64,000 nucleotides of DNA from a virus. Numbering within the stretch: the first letter of the stretch is position 1; each line of letters opens with the position of its first letter. The notes beneath the pieces are model-generated. The model searched no databases. It was not told where the DNA came from and saw nothing but the letters and a program-made list of their open reading frames with translations. Below, piece by piece: positions 10,099 through 18,205 of the stretch. The translations under genes and the position numbers were made by a program. The stretch covers positions 62,001 to 126,000 of the IMG/VR virus record IMGVR_UViG_3300044680_000280, one strand, 5' to 3'.

Positions 10099-11904
10099 TT
10101 ATGCAACCTGACGCTTGATGCCTTGCCACGTGTGACCAAAGGCCGGGGTCTCCAAGTACAAAGACGTCGTAGTCGAAGTCGTTCCCGTGTAATTGGACGC
10201 CAAGGTCAACGAGGTGCCGCTTCCAATTGCTGAAATGGTGTACGGGACTCCGGGCTGAGAAGCAAAGGAGATGACTTGCCCAACGGTAAGTTGTAGAAAG
10301 CTCGACGTAGCAGTTGTAACTGTCGCGGACCCGTTCGTCACATTGACGTTAGTCAGGCTGTCAAATGCACTAGTCAGTAGGGCGACTCCGCTTCGGTTCT
10401 CAACGATGATGACTATGTGATCGGGAAGGGAACCACTGAAAGCGGACGCGACACTGAAGGGGGAGCTAAACTTGCTGACGTACCCTGTTAGGGTCGTACC
10501 GGTACTTGTTGCTCCAGTATAGGGAGAGGTCATCGTCAGAGTGGGATTGCCCGTCAAAGTCACTGACCCCGAGCCAGAGTTATTTGCATTAGTAGTTAGC
10601 GTTAGCGAAGTATTGCTGGTGATCGTCGCAATGACATATGTGCCCGTCGGAGGAGTGGTTCCACCTGAAAATGTAACTGCCTGGCCAGGAACGAACTGGG
10701 TCAAAAAGCTTGTGGAGGTTCCCGTAACGGTTGAAGAACCGCTCGTAGTGGCGACTGTACCACTACCCGTAACGCTGCTACCAATGGCCAAAACCATGTA
10801 TGGGACACCGGCTTGACTCGCGAGAGTTATGGTTTCACCCACAGCAGCAGTAAAGGCCGTCGCGCTAGAGAGGACGGAGTATCCGTTCGTAGCATAAACC
10901 GTTGTGCTTCCACCTGGAGCCGTGGCAGCGGACGTGCCGACGTTCATTGTACCTATGAGTCGGGCATTCGGAGGAGATGTCAAGGTCACAGGAGCGGAAA
11001 CCCCGGTTACCTCTTCACCGTAAGTCAATCCGCCGTCCGATGTGCCCGTCGCGTATACGTTAATGATCGACGGTGCGACAGGAGTTGTATTCGTGGTGGC
11101 TTTGACTTGGACGAAAATGTCCTCGAACTCATTGAGAAATGAGTACATAGACAGTGAGTTTGAAGTCGTGCCTGAGTAAGTGGTGGTCAGACTCAAGGAG
11201 TACGCACTTGCGATAGAAGCTATCGTGTAGGTAGTCCCCAGAGACCCTGCAAACTGTACAACCTGATTGACGTACAAGGTGGAGTTGAAATACGTTCCTC
11301 CGTTGGTGTACAAGGTGGCGCTCGACGACGTCGCACCACTGTAAAAACCCGTCAGAGTGAGAGTCGTATTGGTAATACTGGAGATCGTGTAATTCACCCC
11401 GGGTTGCGAGCTGAAACTGATCAATTGACCGATGCTCAACGGAAGGTAGGTGAAGCTGGCCCCAGACGTCCCCGTGCCCGTATAGTTCGTGGTTAGGGTC
11501 AAGGAGGTGTTGTTTGTGATCGACCCAATGACGTAGGTCCCCGTTGCCGTACCACCACCGAACGTGATCATCTGACCCACGGACAACTGAGTCAGGAAGC
11601 TCGTGCTAGACCCTGTCACGGTTGCAGAGGCGTTCGTGACAGTTACGGTCCCCGTTCCTGTGTATCCCGTAAGGCTCGTGGTGACGCTCGTCGAACCATT
11701 CGTCACCGTCACCGTGCCAGAAATGGAAGCCATCGAGACGGCCGTCGAACCATTCGTCACCGAGACAGATCCAGGAAGCAGAACTATCCCGTTCGCCGTG
11801 TTGTCGATGTACGAAGAGGCTGTCGCGGACGTTGAGCCCAGGTTCGCCAGAGCCATCGGCAAGGGCTGAGCCGGTGCCGCGTAATTGGACGAAACTATGC
11901 TCAT
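10099..11904 (-). CDS. Fibre-base protein, shorter paralogue of the 772-aa gene (601 aa)
   Basis: The protein begins MSIVSSNYAAPAQPLPMALA and is clearly paralogous to the 772-residue protein encoded at 13015-15333: both share the N-terminal SATASSYIDNTANG block, the PPNARLIGTMNVGTSAA-like segment, the LPDHIVIIVENRSG segment and a HTWQGIKRQ ending. It stops at KRQVA, just where the longer paralogue continues into a C-terminal domain, so it lacks that domain. Most of the chain is built from VTNGS-type beta modules (for example VTNGSATVTTATSSF and ATTSGSSTVTGTSTSF). The start codon lies in the 3' arm of a leader hairpin shared with two other fibre genes. The inferred role is a baseplate-proximal fibre or adaptor. 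No enzyme motif is seen. Confidence 0.8.
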   Translation of the reverse strand: MSIVSSNYAAPAQPLPMALANLGSTSATASSYIDNTANGIVLLPGSVSVTNGSTAVSMASISGTVTVTNGSTSVTTSLTGYTGTGTVTVTNASATVTGSSTSFLTQLSVGQMITFGGGTATGTYVIGSITNNTSLTLTTNYTGTGTSGASFTYLPLSIGQLISFSSQPGVNYTISSITNTTLTLTGFYSGATSSSATLYTNGGTYFNSTLYVNQVVQFAGSLGTTYTIASIASAYSLSLTTTYSGTTSNSLSMYSFLNEFEDIFVQVKATTNTTPVAPSIINVYATGTSDGGLTYGEEVTGVSAPVTLTSPPNARLIGTMNVGTSAATAPGGSTTVYATNGYSVLSSATAFTAAVGETITLASQAGVPYMVLAIGSSVTGSGTVATTSGSSTVTGTSTSFLTQFVPGQAVTFSGGTTPPTGTYVIATITSNTSLTLTTNANNSGSGSVTLTGNPTLTMTSPYTGATSTGTTLTGYVSKFSSPFSVASAFSGSLPDHIVIIVENRSGVALLTSAFDSLTNVNVTNGSATVTTATSSFLQLTVGQVISFASQPGVPYTISAIGSGTSLTLASNYTGTTSTTTSLYLETPAFGHTWQGIKRQVA

Positions 11905-11942
11905 GGGGTGCCTAATCCCGTGAGCTAAAAGAAGAAAGTGGC
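11900..11942 (-). promoter_or_regulatory. Start-codon hairpin leader of the 601-aa gene
   Basis: On the minus strand a pyrimidine tract (CTTTCTTCTTTTA) is followed by a stem whose arms are 11917-11924 and 11900-11907, with a 9-base loop containing TAGG. Seven of eight positions pair; 11904/11920 is an A-C mismatch in the transcript. The ATG at 11904-11902 is inside the 3' arm. The same tract plus hairpin precedes the 772-aa gene, and a variant precedes the 2178-aa gene. Confidence 0.6.
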
Positions 11943-11979
11943 CTCAGGAAAGAGTCCCCGCAAGACCAATTTCCAAGGG

Positions 11980-12000
11980 TTCCCCACAATTTTTGGGGAA
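11980..12000 (-). other. Small hairpin immediately after the 72-aa gene
   Basis: Arms 11980-11985 (TTCCCC) and 11995-12000 (GGGGAA) give a perfect 6-bp stem with a 9-base A/T-rich loop, abutting the TAG stop at 12003-12001. No T-run follows on the minus strand, so it is not a standard intrinsic terminator. It may be an mRNA-stabilising or attenuating structure. Confidence 0.35.
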
Positions 12001-12219
12001 CTAACCTTTGGCCGTTTCTTTGACTGGAACGATGGCTACCACTCGAAAGAGGTAGGGAGCCGCAAGCGGGGCGCCAGCAAGACCGGCCGCGAACTTCTCT
12101 GCGGCGGACGCGGTAAAGGGACCGTGGTGAATGTCCACGAGGCAGATAACCTTCTCCTCGGTTCCATCTTCACTCCGAACAGTGGCTTTTCCGTGTAGGT
12201 TCTCTTTTACATTGACCAT
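12001..12219 (-). CDS. Small protein of unknown function (72 aa)
   Basis: I place the start at the ATG at 12219 (MVNVKENLHGKATVRSEDG) because a perfect GGAGG at 12232-12228 sits 8 bases upstream. An in-frame ATG five codons earlier, at 12234, would place that ribosome binding site inside the gene. The protein is short, with a likely beta-rich first half (VRSEDGTEEKVICLVDIHHG) and an alanine-rich helix in the middle (ASAAEKFAAGLAGAPLAA). No signal peptide or family is recognised. It sits between a lectin-like gene and the 601-aa fibre-base gene, so it could be a fibre chaperone or a minor adaptor. That is a guess from position only. Confidence 0.6.
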   Translation of the reverse strand: MVNVKENLHGKATVRSEDGTEEKVICLVDIHHGPFTASAAEKFAAGLAGAPLAAPYLFRVVAIVPVKETAKG

Positions 12220-12266
12220 TTTGGTGTCCTCCATAGGAACAGGAATCCTAGCATAAATGGCTCACG

Positions 12267-13013
12267 TTATGCAGTGAATCCATAACGTGTGGTGACGTAG
12301 CTCTTCCAAGCGGAGCGCACTGTAGAGCCGACGGATCCGTTGTAAAAGGCCAACTCGTAAATCTTCCCACCAAATTGAATGGAGCCTGCCCCGTTACCCA
12401 CTACAATGCCGGTTCCGCCCGCAGGTACGTTACCACCGCCCCCAGAGGAGGCAGTGGTGCTGTTCGTGGTAGTGGAAACATATGAAAATGCAGAGGTGGT
12501 AGAAAAAAGGCAATCGATAAGGTACGAATTTCCAGTTGCGACCGTAACCTGATTTATGAAGCTAGTACTAGTTCTCTGACCAATCTCAGTGGCAGTTCCC
12601 ATACGAATAGCCGGGTACCCTGCGCCAGAATTGGTTAGGTCGATCAACCATGCCGTAGAATCCGAGGTAGTATACTGAACCACCATGAAAACTTCGTATG
12701 GATTGCCTAGGTTCAAAGTCTGACTTGACGAAAGGAAGTACCCCCCTATGGTCGAGAAGTCAATATACGGACAACCATTGAGACCTCCAGTAGTCTTGTA
12801 CCCGGGCCTATTTCCAGGCGTTGCTTGAGTCAATGTTTGACTGTTGGCCAAACCCAATTGGTCCACCCACTCAGAGACGTTATTGCTTGAGTCTGTAGTG
12901 ACGCCTAAGTCACTACGAAACCAAGAAACGCAAGTCGGACTGGTGGTGCCCGTGGCAATAACGGGAAATATGTTTATCGGTGCTGGAGCGCCTGCTCCCA
13001 ATGCGAAAGGCAT
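12267..13013 (-). CDS. LamG/concanavalin-like single-domain protein (248 aa)
   Basis: The whole protein reads as one jellyroll lectin-like domain. The pattern VSWFRSDLGVTTDSSNNVSEW, then WVDQLG, NRPGYKTTGGLNGCPYIDFS and a C-terminal GGKIYELAFYNGSV is what LamG-like phage and bacterial surface proteins show (W-R-D near the start, an rP-x-x-x-x-x-x-G-v-n-G-x-P-x-v-x-F step, and a final xxIxEIxxYNxxL strand). A glycine/serine loop lies near residue 190. Its ATG follows the TAA of the 772-aa gene by one base, and that gene's last codons supply AAGGTGG about 10 bases upstream as ribosome binding site. I infer a receptor-binding or fibre-tip subunit used together with the upstream fibre-base protein. 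Confidence 0.75.
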   Translation of the reverse strand: MPFALGAGAPAPINIFPVIATGTTSPTCVSWFRSDLGVTTDSSNNVSEWVDQLGLANSQTLTQATPGNRPGYKTTGGLNGCPYIDFSTIGGYFLSSSQTLNLGNPYEVFMVVQYTTSDSTAWLIDLTNSGAGYPAIRMGTATEIGQRTSTSFINQVTVATGNSYLIDCLFSTTSAFSYVSTTTNSTTASSGGGGNVPAGGTGIVVGNGAGSIQFGGKIYELAFYNGSVGSTVRSAWKSYVTTRYGFTA

Positions 13014-13014
13014 C

Positions 13015-15333
13015 TTAGGCCACCACCTTCTGCGTAACGTCGATAGACCAGTGGATCGTCGTCGACGCCAAACCCGTAACCGAGATTTGCAAGGTGTTCG
13101 TGCTGAGAGCGACCGAGGAGTTCATAGAGCTACCTGAACCGTTCGTGAGGATATTGTAGGCCGCGGGAGTCGAAGGGTTCAGAGTGGCGGCGGAGGACCC
13201 CGCTCGTTGAACCAGGAACTCGTAGTCGGCGCTATAGAGGTCTCCCGCTCCGCCCGTGTCTACCCCTAGAACGTTGACAATGAAGCGACTGGCGGAGCTT
13301 GCAGCCATCGCAATCGACACGGCCGTCGTGGACGTGGAGTTTGTGGTCGTCTGGGAGTAGATGATCGAGTTGACGGGATTTGTACCGCTAGAGTTCAGGA
13401 CCGTCTCGGTTGCCGTGATGGGAATCGAAGAGGCGCCGCTGATCGAATTGACCGTTCCAGTAACTGACCCGGGTCCCGTTGCCGTGACGTCTCCCGTAAT
13501 GGCCGTGATGGCCGAGGTGGAACTCGATTCCAATGGGTCGACGAATTGGCGTTTGGTGCCTTGCCATGTGTGCGTGAATGCCTCGATGTAAATAGAAGCA
13601 GTCGAAGCCCCGGCACCCGTATAGTTCGTGGTCAAAGTCAACGAGGTCCCACTAACCGAGGAAACGGTATAGGGAACTCCCAACTGGGAGCTGAACGAGA
13701 TCATTTGACCGGGGGTCAGGAAGGAGGCCAGAGTCGCGCTCGCCGTGACAAGGTTCGTTCCTGGAGTTAGAGCCGCGGTCGGGGTGATCGCCGTATTGAA
13801 AAGAGTCTGTCCGCTCCTGTTTTCGGCAATGAGGACAATATGGTCAGGGAGAGTTCCCCCATATGCCGCTGCAATGCTGAAAGGAAGACTGAATTTGTTG
13901 ACGTAAGCGGTAAGAGCTCCCGTGGTCGTAGTCGTACCCGTGAAGGGGGTGTTCAAAACGAACGTCGGTTGACCTGTCATGGTCGCTGAGCCCGTCCCAA
14001 CCCCAGTAGCCGTGTTGATAGTCAGAGAGGTATTACTGGCGATGGCCGTAATGACGTACGGCACGGTACCAGTCAGGTAGGTAGACTGGATGACTACCTG
14101 TCCAACAGAGAAGGTGGTCGTAAACGTCGTGCCAGACCCCGTCACCGTCGTGGTGCCGTTGAATGTTACCGTAGCCGAGGATTGAGTCGTGGCCGGTATC
14201 GCGATGATCGTGTACGGGACTCCCACCTGACCCGTGCTGAACGTCACCGTCATTCCAACTAGCAAGCTAGAAATGGTGGTAGACGTGCCAGAAACAATGG
14301 AGGAACCGTTCGTAGCGGTAAGAGTGGAACCACCAATGTTGGACGATGGAGCGGCCGTAGTACCTAGATTGATGATTCCAACGAGTCTAGCGTTTGGCGG
14401 GGCCGTCAAAGTAACTGGACCTGAAACCCCGTTAACCTGCTCACCGTACGTGGTACCGCCATCGGTCGACCCCGTGGCGTAAATGTTTAGGATAGCTGGA
14501 GCTGTTGGAGTGCTGGAAACCGTAACCCTAAACTGAACCAGAATGTCCTCGAACTGATTGAGCAACGAGTACATTTGGAGTCCGCCCGCTGTCATTGTCG
14601 CGTTTACCGACGTCGTGGATCCCGTGTAAACGGATCCAAGGGTGAGGGACGTAGAGCTTTGAATCGAAGAAATGTAGTACGTACCCGAAGCCGTCGGAGT
14701 ACCGCCACTGAACGTGACGTACTGACCCGCGTAGAAGCTTGTAAAACCGGTTCCCGTAACCGTAACGGACCCGTTCGTAAGGGCAACGGATGCCGTAGCC
14801 CCCGTCGAGTTCCCCGTGTAGTTGCTCGTCAGAGTCATGACATATGGGCTCGTGATCGAGGAGACCACGTACGACGTACCCAACGTGCCCGCGAACTGAA
14901 CCGACTGACTCTGGTACAGAGCCGAATTGAAGTACATACCCCCGTTCGTGTACAGGGTTGCGGTCGAGGATGTTGCGCCGCCGTAATTACCCAAGAGAAG
15001 CAACAGAGTGGTGCTAAAAACCTCAAGAATCGTGTAGCTCACACCAGGCTGGGAACTGAAACTAATGACCTGGCCCGCGCTTAAGGGCGTGAAGTTTGCC
15101 GTGCCCGCCGTAACGATCTGCGATCCCTGGGTCACCGTGACGGTTCCCGAGATTGACGCCATTGTGACGGTTGCGGAACCGTTCGTGAGGAGAACCGTTC
15201 CAGGGAACAATAAAGACCCGTTCGCCGTGTTGTCGATGTAGCTCGACGCCGTGGCCGAGGCACTGGTAAGGCCCGCCAGGGACATACCCAAAAGCTGATT
15301 GGGCGAGGAGTAGATAGGCGAAAGAGTGCTCAT
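13015..15333 (-). CDS. Fibre-base protein with C-terminal domain shared with the 2178-aa fibre (772 aa)
   Basis: The N-terminus (MSTLSPIYSSPNQLLGMSLA) and most of the body match the 601-aa paralogue downstream, including SYIDNTANG, PPNARLVGIINLG, LPDHIVLIAENRSG and HTWQGTKRQ. Several VTNGS beta modules follow one another. From about residue 605 the protein continues with a fibre repeat (ITAITGDVTATGPGSVTG) and a C-terminal domain of about 150 residues. That domain is nearly the same as the end of the 2178-aa fibre: both contain FIVNVLGVDTGGAGD or a close variant, YSADYE, VQRAGSS and a terminal SIDVTQKV. The start ATG is in the 3' arm of the shared leader hairpin. The inferred role is a tail fibre or fibre adaptor whose C-terminal domain is an interchangeable tip or trimerisation unit. 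Confidence 0.8.
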   Translation of the reverse strand: MSTLSPIYSSPNQLLGMSLAGLTSASATASSYIDNTANGSLLFPGTVLLTNGSATVTMASISGTVTVTQGSQIVTAGTANFTPLSAGQVISFSSQPGVSYTILEVFSTTLLLLLGNYGGATSSTATLYTNGGMYFNSALYQSQSVQFAGTLGTSYVVSSITSPYVMTLTSNYTGNSTGATASVALTNGSVTVTGTGFTSFYAGQYVTFSGGTPTASGTYYISSIQSSTSLTLGSVYTGSTTSVNATMTAGGLQMYSLLNQFEDILVQFRVTVSSTPTAPAILNIYATGSTDGGTTYGEQVNGVSGPVTLTAPPNARLVGIINLGTTAAPSSNIGGSTLTATNGSSIVSGTSTTISSLLVGMTVTFSTGQVGVPYTIIAIPATTQSSATVTFNGTTTVTGSGTTFTTTFSVGQVVIQSTYLTGTVPYVITAIASNTSLTINTATGVGTGSATMTGQPTFVLNTPFTGTTTTTGALTAYVNKFSLPFSIAAAYGGTLPDHIVLIAENRSGQTLFNTAITPTAALTPGTNLVTASATLASFLTPGQMISFSSQLGVPYTVSSVSGTSLTLTTNYTGAGASTASIYIEAFTHTWQGTKRQFVDPLESSSTSAITAITGDVTATGPGSVTGTVNSISGASSIPITATETVLNSSGTNPVNSIIYSQTTTNSTSTTAVSIAMAASSASRFIVNVLGVDTGGAGDLYSADYEFLVQRAGSSAATLNPSTPAAYNILTNGSGSSMNSSVALSTNTLQISVTGLASTTIHWSIDVTQKVVA

Positions 15334-15372
15334 GGGTGCCTACTCCCATGAGGTAAAAGAAGAAAGTTGGCT
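15329..15372 (-). promoter_or_regulatory. Start-codon hairpin leader of the 772-aa gene
   Basis: Arms 15345-15352 and 15329-15336 form a perfect 8-bp stem (CTCATGGG / CCCATGAG on the minus strand) with an 8-base loop, AGTAGGCA, that carries the only Shine-Dalgarno-like bases. The ATG at 15333-15331 lies in the 3' arm. A CTTTCTTCTTTTA tract lies just upstream. The leader matches that at 11900-11942 over about 45 bases. Confidence 0.65.
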
Positions 15373-15461
15373 CAGTGGAGGAGGTCCGTGTCCTCAGAAC
15401 TTGGGAGAGTAGGTTCGGGTTCCGCCAAGAGTAAGTTTCTCTACGGACAGTTGACGGTCAA

Positions 15462-15845
15462 CTATGCCTCAGTGACGGTCAATTGTCCTGCTGGGAATTT
15501 GATTTGGTCGTTCATATTGACAACGCGGGAAGTCGTCAACGAGCCGAAATAAAGCATGTTGCCAGTGTTTGGGTCATCGAGAATGGCGAAGGCGACAACA
15601 GTACCCCAAGACGACGTCGCAATGGGGTATGTGATGTCCAGAGTATTTGACACGGCACCCGCTACGGGAGCACTGAAGCTCGCGGCCTGTCTCGTGTAAC
15701 TGCCCCCGCTGACCTCCGTGCCAGTCGTTGTGGGAGTCGGAGAACCGGTGTACAGAGCCACGTATACGGTCGTCGGGGAGCTGTACGCGGTGTTTCGCAA
15801 TGCAGCGTTCAGCACGGCAGTTTCGAAGTACTGAGTCTTGGGCAT
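15462..15845 (-). CDS. Small tail fibre protein of the Gp80-like family (127 aa)
   Basis: The sequence follows a widespread phage family usually annotated as tail fibre protein. It has an N-terminal helix with xxALxNTAYSSPTTVYVALYTG, then a PTPTTTGTEVSGGSYTRQAASF segment in which E-V-x-G-G-S-Y-x-R-Q is the hallmark, then SSWGTVVAFAILDDPNTGNMLYFG, and a closing KFPAGQLTVTEA strand. The length of about 125 residues is usual for the family. It lies between an Ig-like protein and the 772-aa fibre gene. The stop codon lies within a 15-base imperfect palindrome at 15449-15463, which may be coincidental. I infer a small virion subunit near the fibres; the precise role in this family is not settled. 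Confidence 0.7.
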   Translation of the reverse strand: MPKTQYFETAVLNAALRNTAYSSPTTVYVALYTGSPTPTTTGTEVSGGSYTRQAASFSAPVAGAVSNTLDITYPIATSSWGTVVAFAILDDPNTGNMLYFGSLTTSRVVNMNDQIKFPAGQLTVTEA

Positions 15846-15924
15846 GGACTTGGCCTCTGTCTCGGCGTACCGAGCAATCGGAAGTTGCTATCCATTATGA
15901 GCGTACAAGAGAAAACCCAAAAAT

Positions 15925-16512
15925 TTAGGGAGCAGCGACGAAGACGCTGTACGACCCGGAACCTACGCCTAAGGTGAGCAAAACTACCTGATTGGCACTC
16001 GCGGTTCGAACTCCCAGAATGTTCACAACGGTTGGGCCAGAAATGCTGTAAACGGCGGGGTTAAGGAGCGGGGTGTCAATCATCATCTGCTTCGAAAAAG
16101 TCAAAAGAAAGCTCCCGTTGGCAGGAATGTACTCAACGTCCGTGACTTGGGGCCCGCCAGTGGCAGTTCGCCATTGAGCTGAAGCGTTGAAAGGGGTTCC
16201 ATCCGCATTCTGAAGACCCGAGACCGTCAAAAGGTACAGGCTCGAACTCGTGGGCTCGTAAATGTACAGGGTGACCCCTGTAACAACCCCTGGAACACTT
16301 TGAATTGGAACCGCCGAGAGAACCATGGAAGGGACGCCCCCTCCGATAGCCGTGACTTGGTAGTTACCAGGATCATTGACTCCGTAAAGAAGCAGGTTCT
16401 TCGAGAAAGTAACAGTGAGGATCGACCCGCCCGAAACCGTAATCGCGTTCGGAATTACCGCCGTAAATGTCGAACTAGCGATAATGGTAGAGCTTACGGA
16501 TTGGTTCGCCAT
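15925..16512 (-). CDS. Ig-like structural protein with two tandem domains (195 aa)
   Basis: An AGGAA six bases upstream supports the ATG at 16512. After a short leader the protein shows two related blocks of about 85 residues. Each has a strand ending in TFSK (ILTVTFSKNLLLYGVNDPGNY and FLLTFSKQMMIDTPLLNPAVY) followed by Y-x-v/I and a final strand before the next block. This is the pattern of bacterial Ig-like (Big) folds, where T-F-S-K-x-v is common. No enzyme motif is seen. The gene follows an intrinsic terminator, so it may have its own promoter or depend on readthrough; I could not identify a promoter. It is probably a decoration or linker protein of the fibre region. Confidence 0.65.
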   Translation of the reverse strand: MANQSVSSTIIASSTFTAVIPNAITVSGGSILTVTFSKNLLLYGVNDPGNYQVTAIGGGVPSMVLSAVPIQSVPGVVTGVTLYIYEPTSSSLYLLTVSGLQNADGTPFNASAQWRTATGGPQVTDVEYIPANGSFLLTFSKQMMIDTPLLNPAVYSISGPTVVNILGVRTASANQVVLLTLGVGSGSYSVFVAAP

Positions 16513-16536
16513 GAGTTCCTACAACACCGAAGAGAC

Positions 16537-16574
16537 AAAAGATAAAACGGTCGTCCGTAATTCGGACGACCGTT
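16537..16574 (-). terminator. Intrinsic terminator after the 238-aa gene
   Basis: A perfect 12-bp stem (arms 16563-16574 and 16546-16557, AACGGTCGTCCG in the transcript) with a 5-base loop is followed on the minus strand by TTATCTTTT. The stem's own last bases extend this to TTTTATCTTTT. It lies 23 bases after the stop of the 238-aa gene and before the 195-aa gene. It is the strongest terminator I see in the window. Confidence 0.85.
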
Positions 16575-16597
16575 CTTTCAAGTGCTTGAAAAGACAC

Positions 16598-17314
16598 TCA
16601 AATGGTGATGGTGTATGTCACCGCTAAAGTATCATTGGTGTACAGCGTTCGCTGCGTGAACAGAATCTCGTTGTTCATCGCGCCGGCCGAAGAGGCATTG
16701 AAGAGCGCCGTGAGCTGAACCGCCTGCGAGGAACCGCCCGTATACGTGAACGTGTGGGAAATCGTCGCCGTCGTTGTGCCCGTCGTGTGGGCGTACGTGC
16801 CTTGGGTTCGTCCGAGGCCGTTCGTCGTAAGCTCACCGGAGAGAGTCGTATCACTGTAGGAGACCGCCGTGGCGGCCGTTGCGCCGTACGACGTGCCCGT
16901 GTAGTTCCCCGTCAAAACGATTGCCGTGCCCGAAACCGACAAGACCGTGTAAACGGTGTCGCTGGTGTCGGAGGTGAACAGGATGGTCGCTCCAGGGTAG
17001 AGGGAGCCAGTCTGAGACGTGGACGCCGTAACGTTGGCCGACCCGTTGGAAACGTTGAACGTACCGGACAACGAAGTGCCCGCCGAGTTCGACAGGGCGA
17101 TGTAGTTGAAGCCGTTGGTTGCCAGGCCCGTCGTTGCGTACCCCTGAATGAAGAGCTGGTCGATGCCGCCGCTCAACACGAGGTTGTGCGCGACTTCGTC
17201 GTCTTCTTCCTGGCGGTACATCCAAAGCCCTCGCGACTCATCGAAGTCGTAGGCTCGCTCGACATGGATCAAAGCCGAGGATCGAAAACGGGGGTGGGTT
17301 TCTTGAATCAGCAT
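16598..17314 (-). CDS. Tail-associated protein with VTNGS-type module (238 aa)
   Basis: I start at the ATG at 17314 (MLIQETHPRFRSSALIHVER) because AGGAG sits 8 bases upstream; the frame could be extended to a TTG at 17347 but has no ribosome binding site there. The first 60 residues form a mixed domain (YDFDESRGLWMYRQEEDD, then VLSGGIDQLFIQGY). Next comes one VTNGS-type beta module (FNVSNGSANVTASTSQTGSL ending in LTGNYTGTSYGATAA). The C-terminal 80 residues are beta-rich and end in AVTYTITI, a pattern seen at the ends of phage proteins that assemble as trimers. It sits just before the only strong terminator and after the 278-aa baseplate gene. I infer a fibre or fibre-attachment protein and do not recognise a specific family. 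Confidence 0.65.
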   Translation of the reverse strand: MLIQETHPRFRSSALIHVERAYDFDESRGLWMYRQEEDDEVAHNLVLSGGIDQLFIQGYATTGLATNGFNYIALSNSAGTSLSGTFNVSNGSANVTASTSQTGSLYPGATILFTSDTSDTVYTVLSVSGTAIVLTGNYTGTSYGATAATAVSYSDTTLSGELTTNGLGRTQGTYAHTTGTTTATISHTFTYTGGSSQAVQLTALFNASSAGAMNNEILFTQRTLYTNDTLAVTYTITI

Positions 17315-17365
17315 GGGCGATGCTCCTAGCCTTGGGGGGATAATCAAAGGTTATTGAACTGGAAC

Positions 17366-18202
17366 TCAAAAGTCTTTCGAGTGGTCCTCACTGACCACTG
17401 CTTTATTGACCTTGACCCCAAGACGATCCCTGTCACGTATACCCGCCCAATAAGAACGAAAATCCTCGTAGTAGTACGTGTGGAGATACCAGGACATGGC
17501 ATCGAGGATCTTGTTGATGTTCGTTCCGTTCGGAACGTAGGTGTCCTGGAAAATGTACCGAATCGTATAAAGGGTATGGGCGGGTCGAATGATGTCAAGG
17601 ATGAGCCGTATGGAAGAATCCACGTCAAAGACATCTGGCGGAAACCCCCCACCGGGAGGGGCGACGACGTCTATTCCGAATCCGAACTCATCCGATATGT
17701 CGTAACCGGAGGCTCCCTGACGAACGAGGAGGAAGTTCTCCGTAACCGTCACGGCGCCTGTATAGAAGAGGGCTACCGCATCCGAGATAGATTTGGGTAT
17801 TGACCCCTGAAAGTAGATTTGGAGCAACCCCAAAAGAAACGTTTGGAAGGAGTTGTCCGAGAACGTAATCGTTGGGATCTGCCCGTTTACGAGCAAAAGG
17901 TAACCGCAAATCGTATAGAGGAAGTCCGACCGTGTCGTCTGTTGATTGGGAAGGTTACCCCAGTTCAAGTCCCCGCTTACGTCCTCAAGAGCCAGCTCGA
18001 GGCGTGCGAGTTCCACGGCAACGGCTTTAAGCTCCAACGTGTAGTTTGGGCCTTCAATCGTGCTCGAGTAGTTACTGGGAAGAAGATCGAGGAGGGTTTT
18101 GAAGATTGCCTGAGACCGGTAAAAGAGCCTAAGGTTGTACTCTTTGCCCTTCTGAACGATGTTGTAGTTCAGGCGCGAAGGATCGAAGGAGAACCTAGCC
18201 AT
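17366..18202 (-). CDS. Probable baseplate protein, tail protein I-like (278 aa)
   Basis: The protein starts three bases after the TAG of the 2178-aa fibre. The N-terminal third has a helical segment with YRSQAIFKTLLDLLPSNYSS and then ELKAVAVELARLELALEDV, which resembles the start of P2 gpI-type tail proteins, where an L-L-P step precedes a helix rich in A, E and L. The middle contains a hydrophobic run (SFQTFLLGLLQIYFQGS) and KSISDAVALFYTGAVTVTENF. The C-terminus is charged. In P2-like baseplates gpI lies next to gpJ and the fibre gene, as here (J-like gene 24770-28246, fibre 18206-24742). The assignment rests on context and a weak pattern; it could be another wedge component. Confidence 0.55.
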   Translation of the reverse strand: MARFSFDPSRLNYNIVQKGKEYNLRLFYRSQAIFKTLLDLLPSNYSSTIEGPNYTLELKAVAVELARLELALEDVSGDLNWGNLPNQQTTRSDFLYTICGYLLLVNGQIPTITFSDNSFQTFLLGLLQIYFQGSIPKSISDAVALFYTGAVTVTENFLLVRQGASGYDISDEFGFGIDVVAPPGGGFPPDVFDVDSSIRLILDIIRPAHTLYTIRYIFQDTYVPNGTNINKILDAMSWYLHTYYYEDFRSYWAGIRDRDRLGVKVNKAVVSEDHSKDF

Positions 18203-18205
18203 ACC

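Noticed and set aside
15449-15482. Palindrome AGTTGACgGTCAACT plus a nearby second GACGGTCAA
   Set aside because: It could be an operator, but it overlaps coding sequence and a stop codon, the central spacer of one base cannot form a hairpin, and there is only one full copy.
15904-15930. CCC...TTTTTGGGTTTT after the 195-aa gene as a terminator
   Set aside because: The stem would be three G-C pairs with a mismatch and almost no loop, so it is not a credible terminator.
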